Positions 1-7,343 of a DNA stretch of 60,319 bases are shown piece by piece. Position 1 is the first letter of the stretch. Each line of letters opens with the position of its first letter. A program made the position numbers and the translations under genes. This stretch comes from Phycisphaerales bacterium (GTDB lineage Bacteria; Planctomycetota; Phycisphaerae; Phycisphaerales; UBA1924). The notes below the pieces were generated by a model, which worked only from the letters and a program-made list of their open reading frames with translations, was not told the DNA's origin and ran no database searches. Location: NCBI GenBank assembly GCA_035627955.1, contig DASPKU010000005.1, positions 1 to 60,319 of the forward strand, read 5' to 3'.

Positions 1-24
1 GAAAGGGCGGGTGCGCCCTTCTCG

Positions 25-225
25 ATGGGGATGATGCTCGCGCCGCAGAGGCGTCGAGATTGGAACTATGCGATCTGGCCGTGCGGCGTGGGGCTGGTGT
101 TGTGGAAGATGTGCATCGTGTCGTACCGGCTGGGGGCGCGGCGTGGGTACCTGTGCCTGAAGTGCGGGTATGACAGGCGGGGGTTGGCGCGGGGGGCGGC
201 GTGTCCGGAGTGTGGGGGGAAGTAG
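25..225 (+). CDS. Small zinc-ribbon protein (possibly 5'-truncated)
   Basis: Sixty-six residues with one likely hydrophobic segment (around residues 17-33) and a C-terminal zinc ribbon, CLKCGYD-RRGL...CPECG, whose four cysteines would bind one zinc ion. This CxxCGYDxRGL/CPECG pattern is frequent in small membrane-associated proteins of planctomycetes, and their function is not known to me. The frame stays open from base 1 to the ATG at 25, so the real start may lie outside the window and this may be the tail of a longer protein. The stop is TAG at 223-225. Confidence 0.6.
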   Translation: MGMMLAPQRRRDWNYAIWPCGVGLVLWKMCIVSYRLGARRGYLCLKCGYDRRGLARGAACPECGGK

Positions 226-260
226 GGTGACGCGCGGGTTGATGGGGTGATGGACAGCGA

Positions 261-449
261 AGGCACATAGCGACGAAGACGTCGCCATGGCACGCTTTGT
301 AGTTGACGCCGGGGTGTGGTTCACGCGCTCCGCAAATGGCAGAGCGCGGCTTTCACGGGGGCAACCGCGGCATCGGCGGCCAGAGCTCCGCCAGTGGCAC
401 AGGGAGCATGAAAGGCACATAGCGACGAAGGCGTCGCCATGGCACGCTT
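261..449. repeat. 37-nt direct repeat pair in an intergenic gap
   Basis: Positions 261-297 and 413-449 match at 36 of 37 bases (one A/G difference). Each unit contains the short inverted repeat GCGAC...GTCGC followed by the palindrome GCCATGGC. The 115 bases between the copies show no convincing gene. The inverted-repeat content suggests a REP-like interspersed element, but with two copies in view this is only a suggestion. Confidence 0.6.
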
Positions 450-465
450 GGCAAGTTGATTGTGG

Positions 466-687
466 TCAGACGCTCGCGACGGCGGGCTTGATGGTGCCGG
501 CGATTTCGGGGGCGGCGGCGGCGATCTGCTCGGCGATTTCGCGCCGGTTGATCTGGACGTCGCGGGGGAAGTCGAAGGCGATGCGGACGCGCTCGCCCTT
601 TACCGAGGCGATGCGGACGATGCCGATCGGGTTCTTGGGGTCACCGATGACGACTTCCTCACCCTCACGACGCGTGATCACCAACAT
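466..687 (-). CDS. csrA: Carbon storage regulator CsrA
   Basis: Seventy-three residues, a normal CsrA length. It starts MLVITRREGEEVVIGD and continues with the IxI...G..VRIAFD-PRDVQINRREIAE pattern of the family. CsrA is a small dimeric RNA-binding protein that binds GGA motifs in mRNA leaders and changes translation or stability of target transcripts. The ATG at 687 was chosen because homology begins exactly there and GGGAG lies about 8 bases upstream on the minus strand; the frame extends further upstream without family similarity. It is one of two minus-strand genes in the window. A TATAAA hexamer on the minus strand at 830-825 could be part of a promoter but has no clear -35 box. Confidence 0.93.
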   Translation of the reverse strand: MLVITRREGEEVVIGDPKNPIGIVRIASVKGERVRIAFDFPRDVQINRREIAEQIAAAAPEIAGTIKPAVASV

Positions 688-1014
688 GGCTGCGCTCCCA
701 TCCTGGGCGTCCACTCTTCGGGCGTCAACAACCGTCCACCAGACGCGCCACCCCACAAGGCCACTCGAACATTTCGACTGCTCAGGCGGGGCCACCCCCC
801 GCTTTGAACCACTCACCTGCCCGGTTTATACCACGCGGAATGGGGCGGGGAAAGGGAATCTTTGAACGCGTTTGTCGGATTCCGGGGGCGGCTCTTAACT
901 TCACCCGGGGCAGGGGCTTGGGAAGTGGGGGAGTGGAGGAGAAGAGGAGTGGAGGAGTGGGGGAGGGGGTGTCGGAAGGGGGCAAACCGGAGACCGGAAA
1001 GCGGAGACCGAAAA

Positions 1015-1070
1015 GCGGAAAGCGGAAGGCGGAAGGCGGAAGGCGGAAGGCGGAAGGCTGAAAGCGGAAG
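1015..1070. repeat. Heptamer tandem array (GCGGAAG)n
   Basis: Eight consecutive 7-base units, mostly GCGGAAG with GCGGAAA and GCTGAAA variants, run from 1015 to 1070. Looser copies of the same theme lie from about 985. The rest of the 688-1141 gap between csrA and the NifU-like gene is very purine-rich on the + strand and shows no credible gene; translations through it are low-complexity Arg/Lys/Gly or Pro/Ser. Confidence 0.85.
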
Positions 1071-1104
1071 CGGAGAGCGGGGGCGTTGTGCGATGAGTGA
1101 AGGG

Positions 1105-1139
1105 AACCCACCCCAACCCCTCCCTTGGGGAGGGGCTTC
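1105..1139. repeat. Interspersed palindromic element, copy 1
   Basis: This 35-base block matches positions 12651-12685 at 33 of 35 bases. Its core is a GC hairpin, CCCCTCC...GGAGGGG. It begins two bases after the stop codon of the minus-strand NifU-like gene, so it could form a hairpin at the 3' end of that transcript, but no T-run follows and it is not a standard terminator. The second copy lies inside a pseudopilin gene. Confidence 0.75.
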
Positions 1140-1141
1140 TA

Positions 1142-1405
1142 TCAGCCGACGCTTTGGACGCCGCGGACTTCGGGGATGTGGGCTTTGAGGTTGCGCTCGA
1201 TGCCGACCTTGAGGGTCATGGAGCTGGACGGGCAGCCGACGCAGGCGCCGTGGAGGCGGATGCGGACCAGGCCTTCGGGGGTGATGTCCACCAGCTCGAG
1301 ATCGCCGCCGTCGGACTGCACGGCGGGGCGGATGAGGTTGAGCACGCGGCTGACCCGCTCGTGGAGCGAGGGCTGAGTCGCGGGGGCTTCGGCGGGGGTG
1401 GGCAT
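1142..1405 (-). CDS. NifU C-terminal domain Fe-S scaffold protein
   Basis: Eighty-seven residues forming one NifU C-terminal (NifU/NfuA-type) domain. Visible features are the helical lead-in VLNLIRPAVQSDGGD, the strand pair LELVDITPEGLVRIRLHG, and the cluster-binding motif GACVGCPSSSMTLK with Cys55 and Cys58. Proteins of this kind bind a [4Fe-4S] cluster between two monomers and pass it to apo-enzymes. The length fits a stand-alone Nfu protein, with no N-terminal IscU-like domain. The ATG at 1405 is the only plausible start; no good ribosome-binding site is visible. A palindromic element lies immediately downstream. Confidence 0.88.
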   Translation of the reverse strand: MPTPAEAPATQPSLHERVSRVLNLIRPAVQSDGGDLELVDITPEGLVRIRLHGACVGCPSSSMTLKVGIERNLKAHIPEVRGVQSVG

Positions 1406-1539
1406 CGGGGGGATGGTAGGGGCGGGGATGGGGATGTGGGGAGGTGGGGAGGTGGAGAGGTGATGGTGACGCCGTGGGCCACCTCCTCACCTGTTCACCT
1501 CCTCACCTCGGCACGGCGCGTGCCGGTACACTCGCAGCT

Positions 1540-3099
1540 ATGAAGTCATGGATGACGTTGGCGGCGGGCGGGGTGGTGGCGTTGGCGGTGGTGGGGTGCT
1601 CGACGTACTCGCCCAGCGAGGAGCCGCTGGTGGATGTGTCGAATCGGGCGCTCGCGGGCAAGGCGCGGGTGCAGGCGATCGACGCGGCCCGCGAACGGGT
1701 GGCGGCCGATCCCGGGCGCACGGCGACGACGCAGCGGGTGCTGAAGGATGTGGCGTGGACGGCCAGCGAGCCGACGACGGTGCGGATGGCGGCGATCGGG
1801 GCGCTGCTGGATGACCCCAGCGAGGCGGTGAGAGCGGACGCGAAGGAGATGGTGAAGCTGCTGCTGCCGCGGGAGCGGTCGCTGGCGGTGGTGATTTACC
1901 TCAGCGAGGTGGCGAAGGCGCGGCGGTGGACGGACGCGATCCCGGCGCTGATCCGCAGCTATTCGCGGAGCGTGGAGAGTTTGGGTTGGACGGGGGGAAT
2001 CCGGGATGCGGACCGGCCCGAGCGCGATGCGATCATCGCGCTGTCGGAGGGGCGGGCGATCGAGGAGGTCGTGTTCGGCGTGTTCCTGAAGCCGCCAGCG
2101 GTGCAGGACACGCTGGGTGCGGACTGGGAGGCGCGGCTGCGGTCGGACGCGTGGGACCTGCTGGCGCGGCTGGACAGGGACGGCACACAGCGGCGGCGGA
2201 TGGTGGGGGCGGTGCCGCCGGGCGAGGCGGAGATCGTCGAGCAGATCCGGCGGTGCGTGCGCGACCTGCGGGCGATGCCGCTGACGGGCGATGAGCTGCG
2301 GTGGCTGTCGCGCCTGCTGGACGCGAAGAAGACGGGGAATGCGGAGTGGTGGTCGCAGGCGGCGGCGGCGATCGCGACGCTGCCGCCGGAGGTGCAGCTC
2401 TCGATGCGGCATGCGGAGCCGGTGCGGTGGGCGAGCGTGGCGCACAAGGAATGGCTGGGGGCCTCGAAGGAGGAACTGCTGGGCGTCCTGCGGGCGCGGC
2501 TGGAGAAGCGGCGGATCTGGGAGCGGAATGTCGAGCAGGCGCGGTACCGCGTGCGCGAGCGGCTGGACCATTGGGCGCCGACGATGGAGTGGGCGGATGT
2601 GCTGGCGCTGCTGATCGCGGATGAGGTGGTGCACGAGCCGGGGGTGTTGAAGGCGATCACGGCGCAGGCGGAGCTTGATCGCAACGACCAGACGACGGAG
2701 TATGGCGGGGCGATCCTGCGGAAGAACGTGGGGCTGGGGACGATCCCGCGGGAGGAGTGGGTGGCGATGCTGTTCCCGCCGCGGCCGGGGCAGCGGCAGG
2801 GGGACGAGCGGTTCGTGGCGTCGGATGACATGCTGAACGCGAGTGACGCGGCGCTGCTGCACTACCACATGCATGTGCAGAAGGAGCGGAACGAGCAGTA
2901 CGCGGGGCCGAGCCCGGGGGACCTGATTTATGCGGCGCGGTTCGGGCGGTCGTGCGTGGTGTTCACGAGCGTTGGTAAGGGTGGGCGGATGAACGTGGAC
3001 TACTACCAGCCGGATGGGGTGGTGGTGGACCTGGGGGAGGTGGAGCCGCCGGCGGTGGAGGTGGATTCGGGGATGCGGCGGGGGATTGGGCCGCGGTAA
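1540..3099 (+). CDS. Lipoprotein with helical-repeat body and JAMM-like C-terminal motif
   Basis: 519 residues. The ATG at 1540 is chosen because it starts a lipoprotein signal (hydrophobic run then VVGC-S, with the lipid-bearing Cys around residue 20). Residues 30-130 are helical and resemble HEAT-type repeats (for example the stretch DDPSEAVRADAKEMVKLLL). The C-terminal part has H441-Y-H443-M-H445, then S458-P-G-D461 after 12 residues, then a strand-rich tail with VDYYQPDGVVVDLGEV. HxH...SxxD is the metal-binding pattern of JAB/MPN (JAMM) peptidases, although the spacing is longer than usual and I cannot place the catalytic Glu. It is probably anchored in the outer or inner membrane. Function unknown. 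A gap of 124 bases precedes the paralogue cluster. Confidence 0.8.
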   Translation: MKSWMTLAAGGVVALAVVGCSTYSPSEEPLVDVSNRALAGKARVQAIDAARERVAADPGRTATTQRVLKDVAWTASEPTTVRMAAIGALLDDPSEAVRADAKEMVKLLLPRERSLAVVIYLSEVAKARRWTDAIPALIRSYSRSVESLGWTGGIRDADRPERDAIIALSEGRAIEEVVFGVFLKPPAVQDTLGADWEARLRSDAWDLLARLDRDGTQRRRMVGAVPPGEAEIVEQIRRCVRDLRAMPLTGDELRWLSRLLDAKKTGNAEWWSQAAAAIATLPPEVQLSMRHAEPVRWASVAHKEWLGASKEELLGVLRARLEKRRIWERNVEQARYRVRERLDHWAPTMEWADVLALLIADEVVHEPGVLKAITAQAELDRNDQTTEYGGAILRKNVGLGTIPREEWVAMLFPPRPGQRQGDERFVASDDMLNASDAALLHYHMHVQKERNEQYAGPSPGDLIYAARFGRSCVVFTSVGKGGRMNVDYYQPDGVVVDLGEVEPPAVEVDSGMRRGIGPR

Positions 3100-3223
3100 T
3101 CCGGGTGGGGCTGGGCAATAGCAATGGGGAGCGTACGTTGAACGGGCAGCGTCCCCGCTCGGGGACGATTGTGGCGTTGCATAAAAATGTGGCGGATCAG
3201 ACCCTCCCGTGGAGTCTAAGTCG

Positions 3224-4558
3224 ATGAACCTCAAGAGCTTGAAGTCGAAGGCGGCGGTCCTGGTGGCGGCGGCGGTGGTGACTGGCGGCCTGGGGGCGAA
3301 GGCGCTGGCGCAGGGTCAGCGGCGGCCGGAGGGGGAGCGGCGGGAGCGTCAGCCGGGGAATCAGGAGCAGCGGCGGAACCAGGATGGGGGTCGGGACGGG
3401 GGGCAGGGCGGTGGTCGCGAGGGCGGCGGGCGTGGGGGCTTTGGCCGCATGGGCGGCGGGTTCATGGAAGGGATGATGGGGTCGGCGGTGACGAGCCGGC
3501 AGCTCGAGAAGTACACGACGATCCTGGGGCTGACCAAGGACCAGCAGCAGACGGTGAAGATGCTGCACGAGGGGTACAGCGAGCAGGCCCGCGAGGTGGG
3601 CGAGAAGGCGCGGGAGGAGATGCGGAAGCTGGGCGAGGAGATGCGCGACTCAGAGGACCGCGAGGGCCTCATGGAGAAGATGCAGAAGAGCATGCGGGAG
3701 GTGCGGGAGACCCGCCGCAAGCAGGATGAGAGCTTCGCCAACGACGTGAAGGCGGTGCTGACGCCCGAGCAGGCGGAGAAGTGGCCGGCGGTGGAGCGGA
3801 TGCAGCGGCGGGAGGCCTCGATGCGGCGCGGGTTCATCAGCGGTGAGCGGGTGGACCTGTTCGCGCTGGTGAACGACAACAGCCTGTCGGCCGAGGCGCA
3901 GAAGAGCGCGGCGCCGATCCTGTCGGAGTATGAGGTGGAGCTGGACCGCGAGCTGATCAAGCGGAACCAGTGGCAGGAGAAGCAGTTCTCGAAGATGAAC
4001 GAGCTGCGGCGGGAGGGGGACTTTGAGGCCATCCAGAAGCTGGTGGAGGAGGGGCGGGAGCTGGACGTGAAGGTGCGGGACGTGAACCGCAAGTATGCCA
4101 AGCAGATCGAGGGGGCGCTGCCCGAGGGGGAGAAGGAGCGGTTCCAGACTGCGTTCAAGCGGGCGAGCTTCCCGGACGTCTACCTCCAGACGCAGAGCGA
4201 CGAGGCGATCGAGGTGGCGCTCAAGCTGAAGGACCTGACGCCCGAGCAGCGGGAGCAGGTGCAGGCGCTGCAAGCCTCGCACGTGAAGGCGCTGAACCCG
4301 CTGAACGAGAAGCTCGCGGCGGCCGTGGAAGAGGCGGAGATGAACTTCAATGTCGGGCAGATGGGGCGCGGCGGGTTCGGGCGGGATGAAGATTCGCCGG
4401 CGGGCAAGCTGCGGCGGGAGAAGCGGGACCTTGACCGCACGACGATGGAGTCGCTGCGGAAGGTGCTGACGGCGGAGCAGGCGGAGAAGCTGCCCCGGCG
4501 TGAGGAGCGCGGCGGGGGCGGGCAGCGGCGGCGCGAGAACGTGAACGAGGAGAACTGA
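3224..4558 (+). CDS. Exported helical protein, paralogue 1 of 4
   Basis: 444 residues with a signal peptide (about 1-30, ending LGAKALAQ) and then a Gly/Arg/Gln-rich low-complexity stretch absent from paralogues 2 and 3. The rest is charged and helical. It carries the landmarks shared by all four neighbours: a helix with LTKDQQ...HEGY, EKWPAVERMQRRE, a G-x-V-DL step, LSEYEVELD, ASFPDVY and LKDLTPEQREQ. The LTxxQ-like helices recall the CpxP/Spy class of periplasmic chaperones, but these proteins are about three times longer and I do not recognise the family. The ATG at 3224 has GGAG nine bases upstream; an in-frame GTG at 3209 is less likely. Confidence 0.85.
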   Translation: MNLKSLKSKAAVLVAAAVVTGGLGAKALAQGQRRPEGERRERQPGNQEQRRNQDGGRDGGQGGGREGGGRGGFGRMGGGFMEGMMGSAVTSRQLEKYTTILGLTKDQQQTVKMLHEGYSEQAREVGEKAREEMRKLGEEMRDSEDREGLMEKMQKSMREVRETRRKQDESFANDVKAVLTPEQAEKWPAVERMQRREASMRRGFISGERVDLFALVNDNSLSAEAQKSAAPILSEYEVELDRELIKRNQWQEKQFSKMNELRREGDFEAIQKLVEEGRELDVKVRDVNRKYAKQIEGALPEGEKERFQTAFKRASFPDVYLQTQSDEAIEVALKLKDLTPEQREQVQALQASHVKALNPLNEKLAAAVEEAEMNFNVGQMGRGGFGRDEDSPAGKLRREKRDLDRTTMESLRKVLTAEQAEKLPRREERGGGGQRRRENVNEEN

Positions 4559-4679
4559 CCGGCCCCGAGGTGTGGGTCGCAGGCAGCGGTGCTGGCCGTG
4601 GCTGGGAAGCGGAGCCGGTGCGCGTGGGACTGGAAGCGCGTGCGACGGAAAGTCCGGGCGGCGGCATCTTCGGTGGGGG

Positions 4680-4703
4680 CGGGCGCGCGGTTCTGCGCGC
4701 CCG
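4680..4703 (+). other. GC hairpin just upstream of the paralogue 2 ribosome-binding site
   Basis: A nine-base perfect stem, CGGGCGCGC (4680-4688) and GCGCGCCCG (4695-4703), encloses a six-base loop and ends six bases before the AGGAG at 4710. No T-run follows, so it is not a classical terminator. It could stabilise the 5' end of the downstream message or affect ribosome access. Confidence 0.5.
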
Positions 4704-4722
4704 CGACACAGGAGAATGCACG

Positions 4723-5967
4723 ATGGCGCGGACAACGCTCACCGGTCGGATGGTTCTGGGAGTCCTTCTCGCGGCGGGGACGCTGGCGGGGGTGGAGGCG
4801 CTTGCGCAGCAGCCCGCGCGGGTGGTGCTTAATGTGAGCGACGGGCCCTTCGGTGGGAACGGCCTGGTGAGCAAGCGGAGTGTCGAGCGTTACGCGGAGC
4901 TGCTGAGCTTCAGCCCTGAGCAGAAGGAGTCGGCGCTGACCATCCACGAGGGGTACCAGGCGTCGATGAAGGAAGTGCAGAAGGCGCGCAGCTCGGCGAC
5001 GGAGGACCTCAACCGCTCGGCGCAGGACAGCGGGGACTTCTCGGTGTTCGCGGAGAAGATGCCGGCGATCACCAAGGAGTACCGCGAGAAGGAGCAGAAG
5101 CTCGAGAGGACGCTGATGGAGGACCTCAAGAGCCTGTGCAGCGGGGCAGGGCAGGAGGACAAGTGGCCCAAGGTCGAGCGGATGCGGCGGCGCGAGGTTG
5201 AGCTCCGGCGCGGCAGCGTGGCGGGCGAGGCGCTGGACCTCATTGAGATCGTGCACAACATGAAGCTGGAGCCGTCGGTGCTCGCGCCCATCAGCGGGGC
5301 GCTGGACGAGTACGAGATTGAGGTCGATGCGGCCGTGAAGGAGCGGCAGTCGCAGCGCAGCGGCGCGCCGGAGTTCAAGCCGGGCGAGCCGCCGGATATC
5401 GAGGCGCTGCGGGCGCAGATGGACAAGATGCGGGAGGCGGGGCAGAAGATCAAGGGCGTGAACGACCGGTTCGCCAAGCGGATCGAGGCGGCGCTGCCGG
5501 AGGAAAAGCAGGCGGCGTTCAGGCAGGCGGTGCGGCAGGCGAGCTTCCCGCAGGTGTACCGCCGATCGCCGATCGTGCGCGACCTGGACAAGGCGCTGGC
5601 GCTCAAGGACCTTTCGAACGAGCAGCGGGAGAAGCTGACGGCGCTCAAGAAGAGCTACGAGCGGGACACTCGCCCGGTGAACGACGCGTGGGCCGCGGCG
5701 ATCGAGGCGTCGGACAAGGAAAAGGGCGAGGGCGCCGGGATGCTGACCGCGCCGGGCGGGGGACCGATGATGATCCGCATGGGCGAGGAGCCCGAGGCGA
5801 TCAAGGAGGCGAGGAAGGCGCGCCGGGAACTGGACGACAAGGCGCGCAAGGCGATGAAGGAGACGCTGAACGAGTCTCAGCAGGCGGCGATCAAGCCGCA
5901 GCCGGGCGAGGTTGAGGAAGGCATGGAGATGGTCACGGACTCGGTGATGATCCGCGCGACGAGGTGA
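4723..5967 (+). CDS. Exported helical protein, paralogue 2 of 4
   Basis: 414 residues with a signal peptide (about 1-29, ending GVEALAQQ). It shares the paralogue landmarks: SKRSVERYAELLSFSPEQ, IHEGY, KWPKVERMRRREVELRRGS, DEYEIEVD, ASFPQVYRR, LALKDLSNEQREK and a SYERDTRPVNDAW helix. It is closest to paralogue 3, which starts three bases after its stop codon. The start at ATG 4723 has AGGAG eight bases upstream and begins the signal peptide; the longer in-frame extension back to 4570 encodes only Gly/Arg-rich sequence. Predicted to be periplasmic and largely helical. Function unknown. Confidence 0.85.
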   Translation: MARTTLTGRMVLGVLLAAGTLAGVEALAQQPARVVLNVSDGPFGGNGLVSKRSVERYAELLSFSPEQKESALTIHEGYQASMKEVQKARSSATEDLNRSAQDSGDFSVFAEKMPAITKEYREKEQKLERTLMEDLKSLCSGAGQEDKWPKVERMRRREVELRRGSVAGEALDLIEIVHNMKLEPSVLAPISGALDEYEIEVDAAVKERQSQRSGAPEFKPGEPPDIEALRAQMDKMREAGQKIKGVNDRFAKRIEAALPEEKQAAFRQAVRQASFPQVYRRSPIVRDLDKALALKDLSNEQREKLTALKKSYERDTRPVNDAWAAAIEASDKEKGEGAGMLTAPGGGPMMIRMGEEPEAIKEARKARRELDDKARKAMKETLNESQQAAIKPQPGEVEEGMEMVTDSVMIRATR

Positions 5968-5970
5968 GCC

Positions 5971-7224
5971 ATGGCCGCAGCGGATAGGAGAGCTTGGTTC
6001 GCCGCGGTGGTGATGACTGCGGGCGCGCTGGGAGCGCTGGGGGCTCCCGGCGCCGCTCTTGCGCAGGATGCCGGCATCGTCGTGACCTCGATCCGGCATG
6101 GGCCGGGGACGGGGCAGGCGGGGCCGATTACCAGGCGCGGCGTTGAGCGGTACACCGAGCTGCTGGAGTTCACGCCCGAGCAGAGGGACGCGGCAATGGC
6201 TCTCTACGAGGGGTACCTCGTGGGGCGTCGGGCGGCGGACGGCGTCAAGCAGAGGGCCAACGAGGAAGCTATCAAGGCGTTCCGCGCCGGGAACCGGGAG
6301 GCCGGGGACCGGGCGGGGCTCTCGCGCGTCAACCAGGAACACGATGCGGAGATCAAGCGGCTGGAGAGGGCGTTCTTCGCCGACCTGCGGTCGCTGTGCA
6401 CCGGGGCTAGCCAGGAGTCGAGCTGGGCGCGGGTGGAGCGGGCGCGCCGGCGCGAGGTCGAACTGCGGCACGGTTCGGTGAACGGCGAGAGCGTGGACCT
6501 GTTCGAGCTTGTGCACCGCCTCAGGCTGACGCCGGAGCAGGCCCGCGGCGTGCGGCCGCTGCTGGATGATTACGAGGTCGAGGTTGACGGCCATCTGAAG
6601 GCCCGCCAGCGGATCGCGGCGGAGACGCCGGGGTTCAACGGCGGCAACGTCTCGCTCGAGGATGTGAAAAAGCGGCTGGCGGAGGCGCGGGAGGCCGGAG
6701 GCGTCATCCGCGATCTCAACGAGCGGCACGAGCGGAAGATCCGCGCGGCGTTGCCCGAGGAGAGGCGGGCGGAGTTCCGGCGGGCCTTCCTGCTGTCTTC
6801 GTACCCGCCGGTATACCGGGCGTCACCGGCGGAGCGGCACCTTGAAGCGGCCCTGAAGCTCAAGGACCTCTCGGCAGCGCAGCGGGAGCAGCTCGTCGCG
6901 GCCAAAGCGTCGTATGAACGGGAGGCACGCCCACTCAACGAGGCGTGGGTCAAAGAGGTGCAGGAGGCCGACGGCCTTGAGGTGGGGGATTGGCTCTACC
7001 CCAGCGAGGCGGGCGACCCGATCCTGCTGCACCTGGACAAGGGGCCCCAGCCGAGGTCGGAGGCCGCAAGGGCGCGCCGGAACCTGGACAAGGCGGTGGT
7101 GGACCGTGTGCTGGCGGTTCTGTCGGATGAACAGCGCGCGGCGGTGTCTGTGGGGGAGAAGGAACTGGCGGACGCGGCTCCCAAGAAGGGGGACGGTGGT
7201 GCTGGGGAGGGCGACCTCGAATGA
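5971..7224 (+). CDS. Exported helical protein, paralogue 3 of 4
   Basis: 417 residues, signal peptide about 1-31 (ending GAALAQ). Shared landmarks are RRGVERYTELLEFTPEQ, ALYEGY, SWARVERARRREVELRHGS, DDYEVEVD, SSYPPVY, LKLKDLSAAQREQ and SYEREARPLNEAW. The gap to paralogue 2 is three bases, so the two are probably cotranslated. The C-terminus ends in an Asp/Gly/Glu-rich tail. Conservation with paralogue 2 extends over almost the whole mature protein, consistent with a tandem duplication that has since diverged. Function unknown; probably a periplasmic helical protein. Confidence 0.85.
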   Translation: MAAADRRAWFAAVVMTAGALGALGAPGAALAQDAGIVVTSIRHGPGTGQAGPITRRGVERYTELLEFTPEQRDAAMALYEGYLVGRRAADGVKQRANEEAIKAFRAGNREAGDRAGLSRVNQEHDAEIKRLERAFFADLRSLCTGASQESSWARVERARRREVELRHGSVNGESVDLFELVHRLRLTPEQARGVRPLLDDYEVEVDGHLKARQRIAAETPGFNGGNVSLEDVKKRLAEAREAGGVIRDLNERHERKIRAALPEERRAEFRRAFLLSSYPPVYRASPAERHLEAALKLKDLSAAQREQLVAAKASYEREARPLNEAWVKEVQEADGLEVGDWLYPSEAGDPILLHLDKGPQPRSEAARARRNLDKAVVDRVLAVLSDEQRAAVSVGEKELADAAPKKGDGGAGEGDLE

Positions 7225-7296
7225 CCGGCGGTGCACGGCTGGGGGGATGGCGGGTCACCTGCTCGCACCGTGTAACGGGGCTGGTGGGGATTCGTT

Positions 7297-7302
7297 TATA
7301 CT
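7297..7302 (+). promoter_or_regulatory. Candidate -10 box for paralogue 4
   Basis: TATACT matches the bacterial -10 consensus at five of six bases and stands out in very GC-rich sequence. It lies 42 bases before the ATG at 7344 and in a similar context (followed by CCCGG) to TATATT upstream of the gene at 57681. No convincing -35 hexamer is visible. It suggests paralogue 4 has its own transcription start. Confidence 0.4.
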
Positions 7303-7343
7303 CCCGGACAGGCGTTCCGCCTCAGGTCCGCAGGAGCAACTCG

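Noticed and set aside
287-865. 192-codon open frame on the + strand
   Set aside because: Overlaps csrA on the opposite strand and both repeats, and shows no conserved features.
985-1080. CRISPR-like look of a repeated segment
   Set aside because: The units are directly joined 7-mers with no spacers, and no cas genes are nearby.
4180-6729. 849-codon open frame on the minus strand
   Set aside because: Antisense to the exported paralogues 1-3; Arg/Leu/His-rich with no motifs or ribosome-binding site.
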